Assembly (NCBI RefSeq): GCF_901542415.1
Contig: NZ_CABEHV010000004.1
Coordinates: forward strand, 186,001 to 250,000
Reading direction: 5' to 3'
DNA from: Streptococcus mitis
GTDB taxonomy: Bacteria; Bacillota; Bacilli; Lactobacillales; Streptococcaceae
Length of the DNA stretch: 64,000 nucleotides
Shown here: in pieces, positions 24,244 to 31,889 of the stretch
Layout: each line of letters opens with the position of its first letter
Position numbering within the stretch: the first letter of the stretch is position 1
Program-made: the position numbers and the translations under genes
Notes under the pieces: model-generated
Database searches by the model: none
The model's input: only the letters and a program-made list of their open reading frames with translations
Told to the model about the DNA's origin: nothing

Positions 24244-25392
24244 ATGGGATATTTTATCCAGCCTATTGTGACCGATAAAGCAATTAGCGAAACAGCCTTA
24301 GCAATTCAGAATAGAGAACCACTGGTTTTTTCTCGAATAGCTTTGGGTAGCGGACGGCATCGGACGGATATTAGTAAGAAAAACAATATCGTACAAATTG
24401 TTCATTCACTGCAAGTGACACAGTCTTTAGCGACGGATGTAGCTGATACGATTCGTCTAACAGCGAGGTTTGATAATTCACGGATTGAACGTGAAATGAT
24501 TGTGAATGAAATCGGTGTATTTGCAAAACGTGGTAATCATGAAGAGTTCATGTACATGTACACTTGGGCAGAACAGGGAGATGTGATTCCTCCCAAAACA
24601 TCTGCTTACGTATATCGAGATTATGATTTCAACACGACTATTAGTAAGAATAGTCAGATTACCATTCAATACAATGCGACTGACTTGGTTTATGCAACTG
24701 TCCCTGAATTGAAAGCGACAGAAAGAAAGCTACAAACCAATATTGATAATCACATTAGAGACACTGCCCGTCACGTTTCTGACCAAGAGCGCACACGCTG
24801 GAATGGGAAAGCCGACGCAACCCACCGTCATAAGGTTGCAGACATCGACGGTCTTGAAGCGATTATTGGCAATCAAACAACAAATAAAGCGAATCAAGCA
24901 GACCTTACTGCTCACATCAATAACCGAAACAACCCACACAATGTGACGAAACAACAGGTTGGGCTAGGGAATGTCGCAAATGTCGAACAAGCAAGTAAAG
25001 TTGATTTTCAAGACCATTCGAACAACCGCAACAATCCTCACGGTGTCACAAAGACACAGGTAGGTTTGGGGAATGTTACGAATGTGGAACAGGCTAGTAA
25101 GCAGGAGTTCAACGCTCACGCAACTAATAGTAACAATCCGCACAATGTGACGAAATCTCAAGTTGGTCTGGGCAACGTAGACAACGTAAGACAAGCAAGC
25201 TATGAGTCTGTAGAGGCTTTGAAGCGTGAGGTTCAGGAACACGAAGATAGACTAAATGCTATCGAGTACATGTTCTTGCAGAACGATTTCACTGCTCCGA
25301 TTCGTACGGAAGACGGTACAGAACATACCTTGCTTGCTGATGAAAACGGTCATGTGATTGTCGCAGATTGGAAATATAGAATGGAGGTATAA
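24244..25392 (+). CDS. Tail fibre protein with short collagen-like/NPHxVTK repeats
   Basis: A 382-residue protein. The N-terminal 170 residues match the phage tail-collar/fibre attachment domain (RIALGSGRHRTD, EREMIVNEIGVFAKR). The shaft then carries three copies of an NPHxVTKxQVGLGNVxNV unit of about 34-36 residues. A helical coiled coil (EALKREVQEHEDRLNAIEYM) and a small C-terminal strand domain follow. It is the first of several fibre or receptor-binding genes. Confidence 0.88.
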   Translation: MGYFIQPIVTDKAISETALAIQNREPLVFSRIALGSGRHRTDISKKNNIVQIVHSLQVTQSLATDVADTIRLTARFDNSRIEREMIVNEIGVFAKRGNHEEFMYMYTWAEQGDVIPPKTSAYVYRDYDFNTTISKNSQITIQYNATDLVYATVPELKATERKLQTNIDNHIRDTARHVSDQERTRWNGKADATHRHKVADIDGLEAIIGNQTTNKANQADLTAHINNRNNPHNVTKQQVGLGNVANVEQASKVDFQDHSNNRNNPHGVTKTQVGLGNVTNVEQASKQEFNAHATNSNNPHNVTKSQVGLGNVDNVRQASYESVEALKREVQEHEDRLNAIEYMFLQNDFTAPIRTEDGTEHTLLADENGHVIVADWKYRMEV

Positions 25393-25393
25393 T

Positions 25394-25792
25394 ATGGCAG
25401 TAATTAGTACACAGACACGGAAAGTAACTGATTTACCACAAACATATCAGGTCAACAACTCGGACAACATCATGATTCATGATGGGCGTGGGTTGAAAAA
25501 AGTGTCTGTGCAAACTTTTAAAAACGGAGTGAGTCCAACTCCCTCAACCGCAACAGCTGGTTCAAACGGAGTTGTCAGACCTGATAATTCAACGATTACA
25601 GTCGATAATTCGGGTGTTTTACGAGTAAACAGGTCAGCGCTTGGGATTCCAAGTACACCGTCCGAAGTAGTTGCTCACAAGCTGATTAACCAAAACGGAA
25701 ATCAGCAAATGAAGTATTGGTATGGGTCTAAAGCGCAATATAATGTAATTGGTACAAAAGATCCTAACACAATCTATGATGTTTATGAGTAG
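25394..25792 (+). CDS. Fibre-associated protein, copy A of a duplicated module
   Basis: A 132-residue protein, ATG 25394 after ATGGAGGTATAAT. It has an N-terminal KVTDLPQTYQVNNSDN segment, a Ser/Thr/Pro linker (VSPTPSTATAGSNG) and a C-terminal motif KYWYGSKAQYN...TKDPNTIYDV. The same C-terminal motif closes the protein at 28304-29026. It probably belongs to the adsorption apparatus; the binding partner is unknown. Confidence 0.72.
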   Translation: MAVISTQTRKVTDLPQTYQVNNSDNIMIHDGRGLKKVSVQTFKNGVSPTPSTATAGSNGVVRPDNSTITVDNSGVLRVNRSALGIPSTPSEVVAHKLINQNGNQQMKYWYGSKAQYNVIGTKDPNTIYDVYE

Positions 25793-25800
25793 GTGATGCT

Positions 25801-26196
25801 ATGGCTACAAGAGAAGGAATCTATGTCGGAGGGCATGAGATTGTAGAACGATATGTTGGCTCAAGATTGGTTTGGGAGAGGTGGGTATTTGTAAAACAAA
25901 TAGACATCTCAGAAGAAGTTTCAATCAGTGGTGGCAGCGGATTAACAGTTTCTTTGGAAAAGGAACGAACTGGATATGGTTATAGTACAGGTCGTTGGGG
26001 AAATGGTAAGTTAATCATTGCAGGTCGAACAACATTAGTCAAGTCAGCAACAGCAGAAATCTATACTAATAGCTGGAACAACAGGACCTACTACAAAGTT
26101 ACTTTAGAGTTTTACAATTCAACAGATAAAGATCAATTTTTGTCTAGTCGTAACTATCGTGGTCTTCAATTTTATTCTAAAGAGAAAAAGAGGTAA
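25801..26196 (+). CDS. Receptor-binding-like small protein, copy A
   Basis: A 131-residue protein. It begins IYVGGHEIVERYVGSRLVWER, a motif also found at the start of the protein at 29029-29391 (LGNQEIVKRYIGDRLVW). The rest is a strand-rich domain with no recognised family (TVSLEKERTGYGYSTG and TYYKVTLEFYNST). The shared head and different body suggest an exchangeable tip domain. Confidence 0.65.
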   Translation: MATREGIYVGGHEIVERYVGSRLVWERWVFVKQIDISEEVSISGGSGLTVSLEKERTGYGYSTGRWGNGKLIIAGRTTLVKSATAEIYTNSWNNRTYYKVTLEFYNSTDKDQFLSSRNYRGLQFYSKEKKR

Positions 26197-26202
26197 TTTA
26201 AC

Positions 26203-26874
26203 ATGGAATTTGTATTAGTAAATAAATTTTTTAGAGTTGGCAAGACGGAAGTCTCTATTCAATGTGACAAGCCGTTAACTTTTTTCACTCGTGAGTTGGA
26301 GGGTGACCGCTTGGGTGATACGGACGAAACGCTCATTGAAGCAGTCAAAGAGATTCTACGAACCGAATTAGACCCAACAAGTGCCATTGTCAAAAACCAA
26401 GAACAATTGGCTAAAACAACTGCAGCCCTTGAACAAGCGAATCAGCTTATGGAAGGTATGCAGAAGGTCAGCTTGCATAATACTGACGATATCGAGGAAC
26501 TCTTTGCACGCTTGGAAGTGCTTGAGAAACACAATGGTATCGATCATGAGCATGAGGACAAAGCAGAGGGGCGTGAGGAAGCACCTCACGTTGCCGAGCC
26601 AGAAACCCATCCTGCTGAACCTGCTCCAGTAACTCAACCAGTTCAACCAGAACCCCAACCAGCTACAGAAGTAGCCACAAACGGAGTTCCTAACGTGGTC
26701 GTATCTGAACCAGCACCAGCGCAACCAACTACTGAACAACCAGTAGCAGAAGCGCCTACACAACCTGCACCAGCAGTAGAACAACCAACAGAAAGCGAGA
26801 CAGAACATGAAATTCCTACACCGACAAGCGAAGCGAGCACTAGTGAAAACAATGGAGGTAGCAACAATGAGTAA
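26203..26874 (+). CDS. DUF1366 family phage protein with Pro/Glu/Thr-rich tail
   Basis: A 223-residue protein. The first 90 residues match DUF1366 (FVLVNKFFRVGKTEVSIQ, then DKPLTFFTRELEGDRLGDTDETLI). A coiled coil follows (KTTAALEQANQLMEGMQ and DIEELFARLEVLEK), then about 100 residues dominated by Pro, Glu, Ala and Thr that should be disordered. It is found near holin genes in streptococcal phages; function unknown. Confidence 0.82.
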   Translation: MEFVLVNKFFRVGKTEVSIQCDKPLTFFTRELEGDRLGDTDETLIEAVKEILRTELDPTSAIVKNQEQLAKTTAALEQANQLMEGMQKVSLHNTDDIEELFARLEVLEKHNGIDHEHEDKAEGREEAPHVAEPETHPAEPAPVTQPVQPEPQPATEVATNGVPNVVVSEPAPAQPTTEQPVAEAPTQPAPAVEQPTESETEHEIPTPTSEASTSENNGGSNNE

Positions 26875-27019
26875 GATTACATTAGACCAAGCTAAAATCG
26901 ACATGTACATCAACCTGCTTAAACGTGGAGCGATTGACTTTTCATTTGTCAATAAACGCTTCCGAGACCGTGTGCGTAAAGAATTGGAACGCCTTGGCTT
27001 GAGCAATTTGGCGAACTAG
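26867..27019 (+). CDS. Small conserved phage protein (50 aa)
   Basis: ATG 26867 overlaps the end of the previous gene and follows GGAGG; longer versions of the frame lack a ribosome site. The sequence ITLDQAKIDMYINLL, then FVNKRFRDRVRKELERLG, is helical and basic. Similar short proteins sit at this place in several streptococcal phages. Function unknown. Confidence 0.7.
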   Translation: MSKITLDQAKIDMYINLLKRGAIDFSFVNKRFRDRVRKELERLGLSNLAN

Positions 27020-27029
27020 AGAGGTGTTT

Positions 27030-27467
27030 ATGGACGTCTTACAACAGATAGAACATTTCTTCATGAACGTGCTACCATCGGCTTCACCAATTATCATCGC
27101 TTGGCTTAGCTACAAATTGCCGAAAAAAGCCAAAGAAGAGACGGAGAAAATCGTCTCGGAACTAACCGATGTTAAGAAACAGATTAAAGATGTCCAGACT
27201 ACCGCTAAAGATAGCAATTCCAAAATCGACGAAGTGCAAGAAAAATTAAAAATACACGATGAGGCGCATCTAAATACCATGAAGTTGCGCCTTGACCGTG
27301 ATATGCGACGAGCTATTAACAGAGGATATACCTCTAGAGATGAATTCTCCCTAGTGGAAAGCATGCATAAAAGCTATAAAACTCTAGGAGGTAACGGCTA
27401 CATAGACCGTTTATTCAGCGATTTTGAAAAATTGGATATCAAAGAAGGCATCTTAATAGATGATTAG
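27030..27467 (+). CDS. Membrane-anchored coiled-coil phage protein
   Basis: A 145-residue protein. ATG 27030 is preferred after AGAGAGG; GTG 27024 is possible. It has one N-terminal membrane segment (VLPSASPIIIAWLSYKL), then a long Lys/Glu-rich coiled coil (KIVSELTDVKKQIKDVQ) and a C-terminal globular part with MRRAINRGYTSRDEF. This layout is common for accessory lysis or tail proteins (DUF7365-like), but no function is established. Confidence 0.68.
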   Translation: MDVLQQIEHFFMNVLPSASPIIIAWLSYKLPKKAKEETEKIVSELTDVKKQIKDVQTTAKDSNSKIDEVQEKLKIHDEAHLNTMKLRLDRDMRRAINRGYTSRDEFSLVESMHKSYKTLGGNGYIDRLFSDFEKLDIKEGILIDD

Positions 27468-27484
27468 ATAGAAAGGGGCGCAGA

Positions 27485-27970
27485 GTGGGTTGTAACAAAC
27501 GTAGAGTTAATACAACCAATTTGGCTCGAATTGATGGTGGCGACCTTATTAAACAAGGGGATTTGTCTTCTACCTTTGGGTTTGAGTTGTTAGACGAGAA
27601 TTACCGTGTCATGACTTTGTTTGAAGGTCAAGATGCGGTTGTCACTCTGACAAAGGGACAACGAAGATGGAAGACAACTGCTCCCGTCACTAGCCATTCT
27701 GTCAATTTCAATTTAGACAGTGTTCTACCAAGCGGAAAATACCGAGTGGAAATCTCGGTTGGAGGGTATATCTTCCCAAGCGATAGAGATACTTATATTG
27801 AAATTGAAGACTCAGATAGGGAATTGGTTACGGAAGATGTCTACACTTTGAAGGAGTTAGATATCGAAAAAGAAGTAAAAAAACAGCTTGCAGAAAGACC
27901 TGCAAGCGAAGGTGGAGCATGTCAGGAAATCCCTGACTTGCTCTTTTATTATAACTTAGGAAAGGTGTAA
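27485..27970 (+). CDS. Baseplate upper protein (BppU-like N-terminal domain)
   Basis: A 161-residue protein, GTG start after AAAGGGG. RIDGGDLIKQGDLSSTFGFELLDE, an internal YRVMTLFEGQDAVVTL strand and SGKYRVEISVGGYIFPSD match the beta-sandwich domain of BppU of lactococcal phages. The C-terminal part is a short helix-linker ending PDLLFYYNLGKV. It probably anchors the fibre proteins encoded next. Confidence 0.78.
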   Translation: MGCNKRRVNTTNLARIDGGDLIKQGDLSSTFGFELLDENYRVMTLFEGQDAVVTLTKGQRRWKTTAPVTSHSVNFNLDSVLPSGKYRVEISVGGYIFPSDRDTYIEIEDSDRELVTEDVYTLKELDIEKEVKKQLAERPASEGGACQEIPDLLFYYNLGKV

Positions 27971-27974
27971 AACA

Positions 27975-28307
27975 ATGGACACAACAAAATTAACAGCATT
28001 CGCACAAGCTGTCGGAGCAGATATCAAAGAAGTAAAACAAAGCGTCAGCACAAAAGTAGAATCTTCAGCAATGACGCAAGCTATCTCTCAGGCAGTCACT
28101 CAAGCTAAATCAGAAGTTAAAGCTGAAATCTTGGGTGAGTCTGTACCTGAAAATCTTGATACTTTGAAAGAAATTGCTGACAAAATCACGAACATGGGAC
28201 AAGACGAAAACGGCGCACTCCTTGGAAAAATCACAGAAGTTGGTGGACGTGTAGACCAGATTGTCAATCTTGATTTGGTAGCGACTTACAACCAAGCGAA
28301 AGCGTGA
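27975..28307 (+). CDS. Fibre/collar helical protein
   Basis: A 110-residue protein. It opens TTKLTAFAQAVGADIKEVKQ, typical of small phage proteins that follow BppU, then a helical region of Val/Ser/Gln repeats and ENLDTLKEIADKI, a segment seen in many tail fibres. It overlaps the next gene by 4 bases (GTGA). Confidence 0.72.
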   Translation: MDTTKLTAFAQAVGADIKEVKQSVSTKVESSAMTQAISQAVTQAKSEVKAEILGESVPENLDTLKEIADKITNMGQDENGALLGKITEVGGRVDQIVNLDLVATYNQAKA

Positions 28308-29026
28308 AGCCTATGAATAACCTTGAAAGTCTAGCGGCTGAAATTGGTAAGGATATCAAGGGCATTAAAGAGCAACAGGTTACGAAAGATGAGCTGGAAC
28401 AAAAAGCCTATCTGACAAGCCATCAATCCTTGTCGGGTTACGCATTGAAATCGGAGTTGTACAATGATATCCCAATTAAGGCAAGGATTAGTGCGTTAGA
28501 AAACCGTCCATCATTCGATACGCTGACACCGACTCAACGTGATAGATTGAAGGGTGAGAATGGTCATAGCTTAAGTGTCAATGTCCGTATCGAAGGATCT
28601 TATCGAAATGGCGCTACTAGCCAATTGAATCTGTTTGCGGATGTATTCTACGATGGCGAAGCAATCACGAGTGGTTATACTCTTGATTATTATTACCGTG
28701 GTTTTGGGAATAACAACTGGGGGGTATTGAGAAATCAGACTCCTGATTCAGCTGGTAAATTTGGAACATGGAGTGCTACCCAGCGCTCTGGTGGTTGGTT
28801 CGAAGTCCGCATTGAAGTGAATTACAGAGGTCTTAAGGCCTCTGGGTTCACTCATTTAGATAACGTAAACGATGGCCCCAGAGGAGCAAACGGAGCGCCT
28901 GGTCAGAACATCATCAACCAACAGGGACAACAAGCACTGAAGTATTGGGCAGGAACACAAGCGCAGTACGATGCTCTTCCAACCAAAGACCCTAACACGA
29001 TTTATGATATCTTTAAGCAGGTGTAG
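28304..29026 (+). CDS. Fibre/receptor-binding protein, copy B of a duplicated module
   Basis: A 240-residue protein, GTG 28304 (ATG 28313 alternative). The N-terminal helical part is related to the gene before it (LAAEIGKDIKGIKEQQ). A central strand-rich domain follows (LSVNVRIEGSYRNGA, YYYRGFGNNNWG, then WFEVRIEVNYRG). A short GPRGANGAPGQN collagen-like stretch precedes the terminal KYWAGTQAQYD...TKDPNTIYDI motif shared with 25394-25792. Probably a receptor-binding protein; the ligand is unknown. Confidence 0.72.
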   Translation: MKPMNNLESLAAEIGKDIKGIKEQQVTKDELEQKAYLTSHQSLSGYALKSELYNDIPIKARISALENRPSFDTLTPTQRDRLKGENGHSLSVNVRIEGSYRNGATSQLNLFADVFYDGEAITSGYTLDYYYRGFGNNNWGVLRNQTPDSAGKFGTWSATQRSGGWFEVRIEVNYRGLKASGFTHLDNVNDGPRGANGAPGQNIINQQGQQALKYWAGTQAQYDALPTKDPNTIYDIFKQV

Positions 29027-29028
29027 TT

Positions 29029-29391
29029 ATGAAAGATAGAATAAGGATAATGTTAGGCAATCAGGAGATTGTTAAGCGGTATATTGGCGATAGGTTGGTG
29101 TGGAGTGGTGGAGGAGAAATTTTATTAACAATAGAACCAAGTGGTTCTTCCGGTTATAAAGCTACTATATCTTTTTATCTACCCAATACATTAATCATAC
29201 CTAACAATTTTGATTATAAACAAATAAAATCTATGCAAGCCGACGATAAACCACCTCTTTCATTACCAGGAATATCTTATCTTTATAATGATGGAAATTT
29301 TTTTGAAATAACATTAGTCGGAGATGACTCAATAGGGGGAAAAATAGAAAAATACACAAAAAAAGCAAAAATAATTAAATTTTTAAGGTAG
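29029..29391 (+). CDS. Receptor-binding-like small protein, copy B
   Basis: A 120-residue protein. The first 30 residues (RIMLGNQEIVKRYIGDRLVW) are homologous to the start of the protein at 25801-26196; the remainder differs. It is noticeably A+T-rich in the second half (LSLPGISYLYNDGNFFEI, then KIEKYTKKAKII). Position before the holin and after a fibre gene suggests a tip or fibre chaperone role. Confidence 0.65.
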   Translation: MKDRIRIMLGNQEIVKRYIGDRLVWSGGGEILLTIEPSGSSGYKATISFYLPNTLIIPNNFDYKQIKSMQADDKPPLSLPGISYLYNDGNFFEITLVGDDSIGGKIEKYTKKAKIIKFLR

Positions 29392-29404
29392 AAAGGAAAA
29401 ACAT

Positions 29405-29662
29405 ATGATTAACTGGAAACTACGACTAGAAAATAAATACTTTTACCTGTCTGCTATCCCAGCATTCTTGCTTGTTTTGCAAGCTGGTGCAGCAGTCTTT
29501 GGATATCGTCTTGATTTGGGTGATATCGGCAACAAGCTGATTTTGCTTGTCAATGCGGTCTTCGTATTCTTGACTGCAATCGGATTGGTCAATGACCCAA
29601 CCACAAGCGGAATCACAGACAGCACACGAGCGCTAGAATATAAGAAACCAAGTGAGGAGTAG
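29405..29662 (+). CDS. Holin (phiLC3-like)
   Basis: An 85-residue protein with two membrane segments, [21 protein letters not shown] and [20 protein letters not shown], separated by a short loop. [17 protein letters not shown] is the highly conserved C-terminal motif of phiLC3-type holins. It forms the membrane lesions that release the endolysin, which is encoded 2 bases downstream. Confidence 0.95.
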   Translation: MINWKLRLENKYFYLSAIPAFLLVLQAGAAVFGYRLDLGDIGNKLILLVNAVFVFLTAIGLVNDPTTSGITDSTRALEYKKPSEE

Positions 29663-29664
29663 GT

Positions 29665-30531
29665 ATGTCAAAAAAACAAGAAATGATTCAATTCTTCATC
29701 GACAAGGCCGATTCTGGCGATGGAGTGGATAATGATGGAGCCTATGGCTTTCAGTGCGCTGACGTACCTTGTTACGGCCTCCGTCATTGGTACGGTGTGA
29801 CCCTTTGGGGCAATGCTTACGACTTGCTTGAGTCAGCACGTTCACAAGGCTTGAAAGTCGTGTATGACGCTGACTATCCAAAAGCTGGTTGGTTCTTCGT
29901 AAAATCCTACGTAGCTGGCGACGGTGTCAACTACGGGCATACAGGACTTGTCTATGAAGACTCAGACGGAAATACTATCAAGACGATTGAGCAGAACATC
30001 GATGGCAACTGGGACTACTTGGAAGTAGGTGGCCCTTGTCGCTACAACGAGCGCTCTGTCGATGAAATCGTTGGGTATATTGTACCGCCTGAAGAAGTCG
30101 AAATTGGCTGGCAACAGAACCAGTACGGCTGGTGGTGGGTTCGTGAAGACGGTACATACCCAACTGACAAATGGGAGAAAATCAATGACGTTTGGTACTA
30201 TTTCAATGATAAAGGCTTCATGAAGCGTAGTACTTGGTTGAACTACAAAGATGCTTGGTACTGGTTCACGGATTCAGGGTCTATGGCTACTGGCTGGGCT
30301 CGTATCAATAACGCTTGGTATTACTTTGATGAAGACGGCAAGATGGTCACTGGTTGGATCAAGCATAAGCTGACTTGGTACTATCTTGACCGTAAGAATG
30401 GCAACATGGTATCTAACTCATTTGTCCAATCAGCGGACGGAAAAGGCTGGTACTACCTCAAAGCAGACGGAACGATGGCAGACAAACCAGAGTTCACAGT
30501 AGAGCCAGAAGGCTTGGTTACAGTTAAATAA
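29665..30531 (+). CDS. Endolysin: CHAP domain plus choline-binding repeats
   Basis: A 288-residue protein. The N-terminal 140 residues form a CHAP/NlpC-like domain with catalytic Cys in YGFQCADVP (about residue 30) and His in [11 protein letters not shown] (about 94). From about 147 come repeated choline-binding units ([33 protein letters not shown] and others), which tether the enzyme to choline-decorated teichoic acid. That links the phage to a mitis-group host. No signal peptide, consistent with holin-dependent export. Confidence 0.93.
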   Translation: MSKKQEMIQFFIDKADSGDGVDNDGAYGFQCADVPCYGLRHWYGVTLWGNAYDLLESARSQGLKVVYDADYPKAGWFFVKSYVAGDGVNYGHTGLVYEDSDGNTIKTIEQNIDGNWDYLEVGGPCRYNERSVDEIVGYIVPPEEVEIGWQQNQYGWWWVREDGTYPTDKWEKINDVWYYFNDKGFMKRSTWLNYKDAWYWFTDSGSMATGWARINNAWYYFDEDGKMVTGWIKHKLTWYYLDRKNGNMVSNSFVQSADGKGWYYLKADGTMADKPEFTVEPEGLVTVK

Positions 30532-30564
30532 ATAGAAAGGAAACTTTCTAAATTGTTCTTTCTA

Positions 30565-30596
30565 CCCCACAGGACTCGTTCTTGTGGGGATTTTTT
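30565..30596 (+). terminator. Intrinsic terminator of the phage late operon
   Basis: CCCCACA (30565-30571) pairs with TGTGGGG (30583-30589), followed by ATTTTTT. It ends the late transcript after the lysin gene. Confidence 0.85.
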
Positions 30597-30617
30597 CGTT
30601 AAAAAGAGTAAGAAACA

Positions 30618-30646
30618 TTGACTTTTTTAAAGAAAGATGTCATAAT
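30618..30646 (+). promoter_or_regulatory. Promoter of the right-end cargo genes
   Basis: TTGACT (30618-30623), a 17-bp spacer and CATAAT (30641-30646). It lies between the late terminator and the small secreted protein gene, so the cargo can be expressed from the silent prophage. Confidence 0.7.
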
Positions 30647-30692
30647 CAAGTTAATTCAAAAAATATTATGGAGCGAGTAGGAGGAATTTGGT

Positions 30693-30899
30693 ATGTTAAA
30701 AAATACAAAACAACCTCAATACTTTAAGTCTTTTTTACTTGGTATGACAGCAATTGTATTGCCTGTTTTTAGCTTTAACCAGAGCATTTCAAAAGTAAAA
30801 GCTGATACAGTCCCAGACTGGAAGAAAGTCAAAAGTGATTACAAGAAATCAACGATGGGCATTCAGAAAGAGGTAATGAAATTTGGATACCGAGAATAA
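30693..30899 (+). CDS. Small secreted protein of unknown function (prophage cargo)
   Basis: A 68-residue protein, ATG after GTAGGAGGAA. It has a typical signal peptide: basic start (MLKNTKQPQYFK), hydrophobic core (SFLLGMTAIVLPVFSF) and a candidate cleavage site KVKA-D. The mature part would be about 30 residues, basic (DWKKVKSDYKKSTMG). No family is recognised. It has its own promoter and overlaps the next gene, so it may be a lysogenic-conversion factor or the 5' remnant of a longer secreted protein. Confidence 0.6.
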   Translation: MLKNTKQPQYFKSFLLGMTAIVLPVFSFNQSISKVKADTVPDWKKVKSDYKKSTMGIQKEVMKFGYRE

Positions 30900-31314
30900 A
30901 GAATTGATTGAAGTCAATAATATTGTTGATGAAGTCGAGCGCTTACCACATGAACAGCGTCAAGTAGTTCTGCAGAAGTTGGAAATCTATCAAGGTGATC
31001 TACCACATCCAGATATCCTCAAAGGATATCAAGAGCTATATCCTGATGCTGCACAAAAGATTATTGATAATGGTATTGCAGAAAGCCAACATCGTAGAGA
31101 GATGGAAGATAAATACTTATCAGGGAATATCTCTTCTCATAAATTAGGACAGCTATTTGGTTTTTTAATCGCCCTCGTTGTTATTATTGGTGGAATTTAT
31201 TTAATAGCTACAGATAAACAAATTGCAGGTAGTGTTTTAACTGGAACTACTGCACTAGGGCTAATTGGTTTGTTCACAGGGAATAGTCAAAATAAAAACA
31301 AAGACAAAGAATAG
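30883..31314 (+). CDS. DUF2335 family membrane protein (prophage cargo)
   Basis: A 143-residue protein starting at TTG 30883 after AAAGAGGT. Residues 30-75 carry the DUF2335 core: PHPDILKGYQELYPDAAQKII followed by ESQHRREMEDKYL. Two membrane segments follow (LGQLFGFLIALVVIIGGIYLIA and VLTGTTALGLIGLFTG), then a charged tail. DUF2335 proteins occur in phages and integrative elements without known function. A terminator follows directly, making a two-gene cargo unit next to the attachment site. Confidence 0.85.
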   Translation: MDTENKELIEVNNIVDEVERLPHEQRQVVLQKLEIYQGDLPHPDILKGYQELYPDAAQKIIDNGIAESQHRREMEDKYLSGNISSHKLGQLFGFLIALVVIIGGIYLIATDKQIAGSVLTGTTALGLIGLFTGNSQNKNKDKE

Positions 31315-31321
31315 TTCTTTC

Positions 31322-31349
31322 ACCGCAGGCTTAGGCTTGCGGTTTTTTT
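31322..31349 (+). terminator. Intrinsic terminator after the DUF2335 gene
   Basis: ACCGCAGGC (31322-31330), loop TTAG, GCTTGCGGT (31335-31343), then seven T residues. The 120 bases between here and the attachment site hold nothing else I recognise. Confidence 0.88.
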
Positions 31350-31472
31350 GTTTGCTCTGAAAAAGGTTGGATTTAAAATCCAAGTAATGTAAATCGAATA
31401 AACGCTTTTTTGTTAAAGAGTTATAAAAGGAGTTACAAAATAAAATATAGCTTGATTTAATAGTGTATCAGA

Positions 31473-31490
31473 GACTCCCACCGGCTCCAT
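31473..31490 (+). other. Right attachment site: 3' end of tmRNA (ssrA)
   Basis: GACTCCCACCGGCTCCAT reads as the 3' part of the tRNA-like domain of a streptococcal tmRNA: the second half of the T arm, then acceptor strand CGGCTCC, which would pair with the usual GGGGUCG 5' end. There is no matching 5' half upstream within the window, as expected when a phage integrates into the 3' end of ssrA and the intact gene is at the far (left) end. A host-type terminator follows. Confidence 0.65.
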
Positions 31491-31521
31491 TATTCCTTTG
31501 CATTCTTTTGCATTCCTTGGT

Positions 31522-31550
31522 AAAACGTTGTTAAATCAACGTTTTTTGTT
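31522..31550 (+). terminator. Intrinsic terminator (probably of ssrA)
   Basis: AAAACGTTG (31522-31530), loop TTAAAT, CAACGTTTT and further T residues. It lies just after the tmRNA 3'-end sequence and is probably the original host terminator. Confidence 0.75.
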
Positions 31551-31652
31551 TTTGTCTTTGGTATTCTTTTGCAAAAAAAGAATACAACATTTTGTTGTAT
31601 CCTAAATATTAAATCAAGTCCTGAATTTTCTTAAGTTTTTATCATATTTTCT

Positions 31653-31809
31653 GTTATAATTAAGGTGCCTTAAGAAAAATAATGAAAAAACTAAATGTTT
31701 TTCATATAGTTTTCATTTTTGTGTTATAATTAAGGTGCCTTAAGAAAAATATTAAGGTGCCTTAAGAAAAATAATGAAAAAACTAAATGTTTTTCATATA
31801 GTTTTCATT
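31653..31809 (+). promoter_or_regulatory. Tandem promoter/operator repeats upstream of mntH
   Basis: The palindrome-like TTAAGGTGCCTTAA occurs three times (31660-31673, 31730-31743, 31752-31765). A 58-bp block starting with it is repeated exactly at 31660-31717 and 31752-31809. TATAAT at 31655-31660 and 31725-31730 abuts the first two operators, so a bound repressor would cover the -10 region. A metal-responsive DtxR/MntR-type regulator is the likely ligand, by family knowledge of mntH control. Confidence 0.65.
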
Positions 31810-31889
31810 GTTTTAATAGTTTAAAGTCAATCTTATTTTTCTCTAATAGAAAATAATGAAAAAGTAGGTTTAGAAAGAGGTAAGTATCT

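Larger units (their letters stand above)
1..31490 (+). mobile_element. Prophage (right-hand part), PBSX-like contractile-tailed
   Basis: Nearly all genes point rightwards in the canonical tailed-phage order: late regulator, terminase, portal, head, connector, contractile tail, baseplate, fibres, holin, lysin. The tail genes follow the PBSX xkd order (sheath, tube, chaperone, tape measure, LysM, XkdQ-R-S-T-U). The left end, with integrase and repressor, is outside the window. The right boundary is inferred from a tmRNA 3'-end copy at 31473-31490. The tape-measure nonsense codon and the IS in the LysM gene suggest a prophage that can no longer make normal tails. Confidence 0.93.

Noticed and set aside
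24900-25200. CRISPR-like short repeats
   Set aside because: The periodicity is in coding frame and encodes the NPHxVTK fibre repeats; there are no spacers or identical repeats.
26368-27006. Minus-strand 212-codon frame rich in Cys, Trp and Phe
   Set aside because: It is the antisense of the Pro/Glu/Thr-rich DUF1366 gene; the odd composition is a mirror of that low-complexity DNA.
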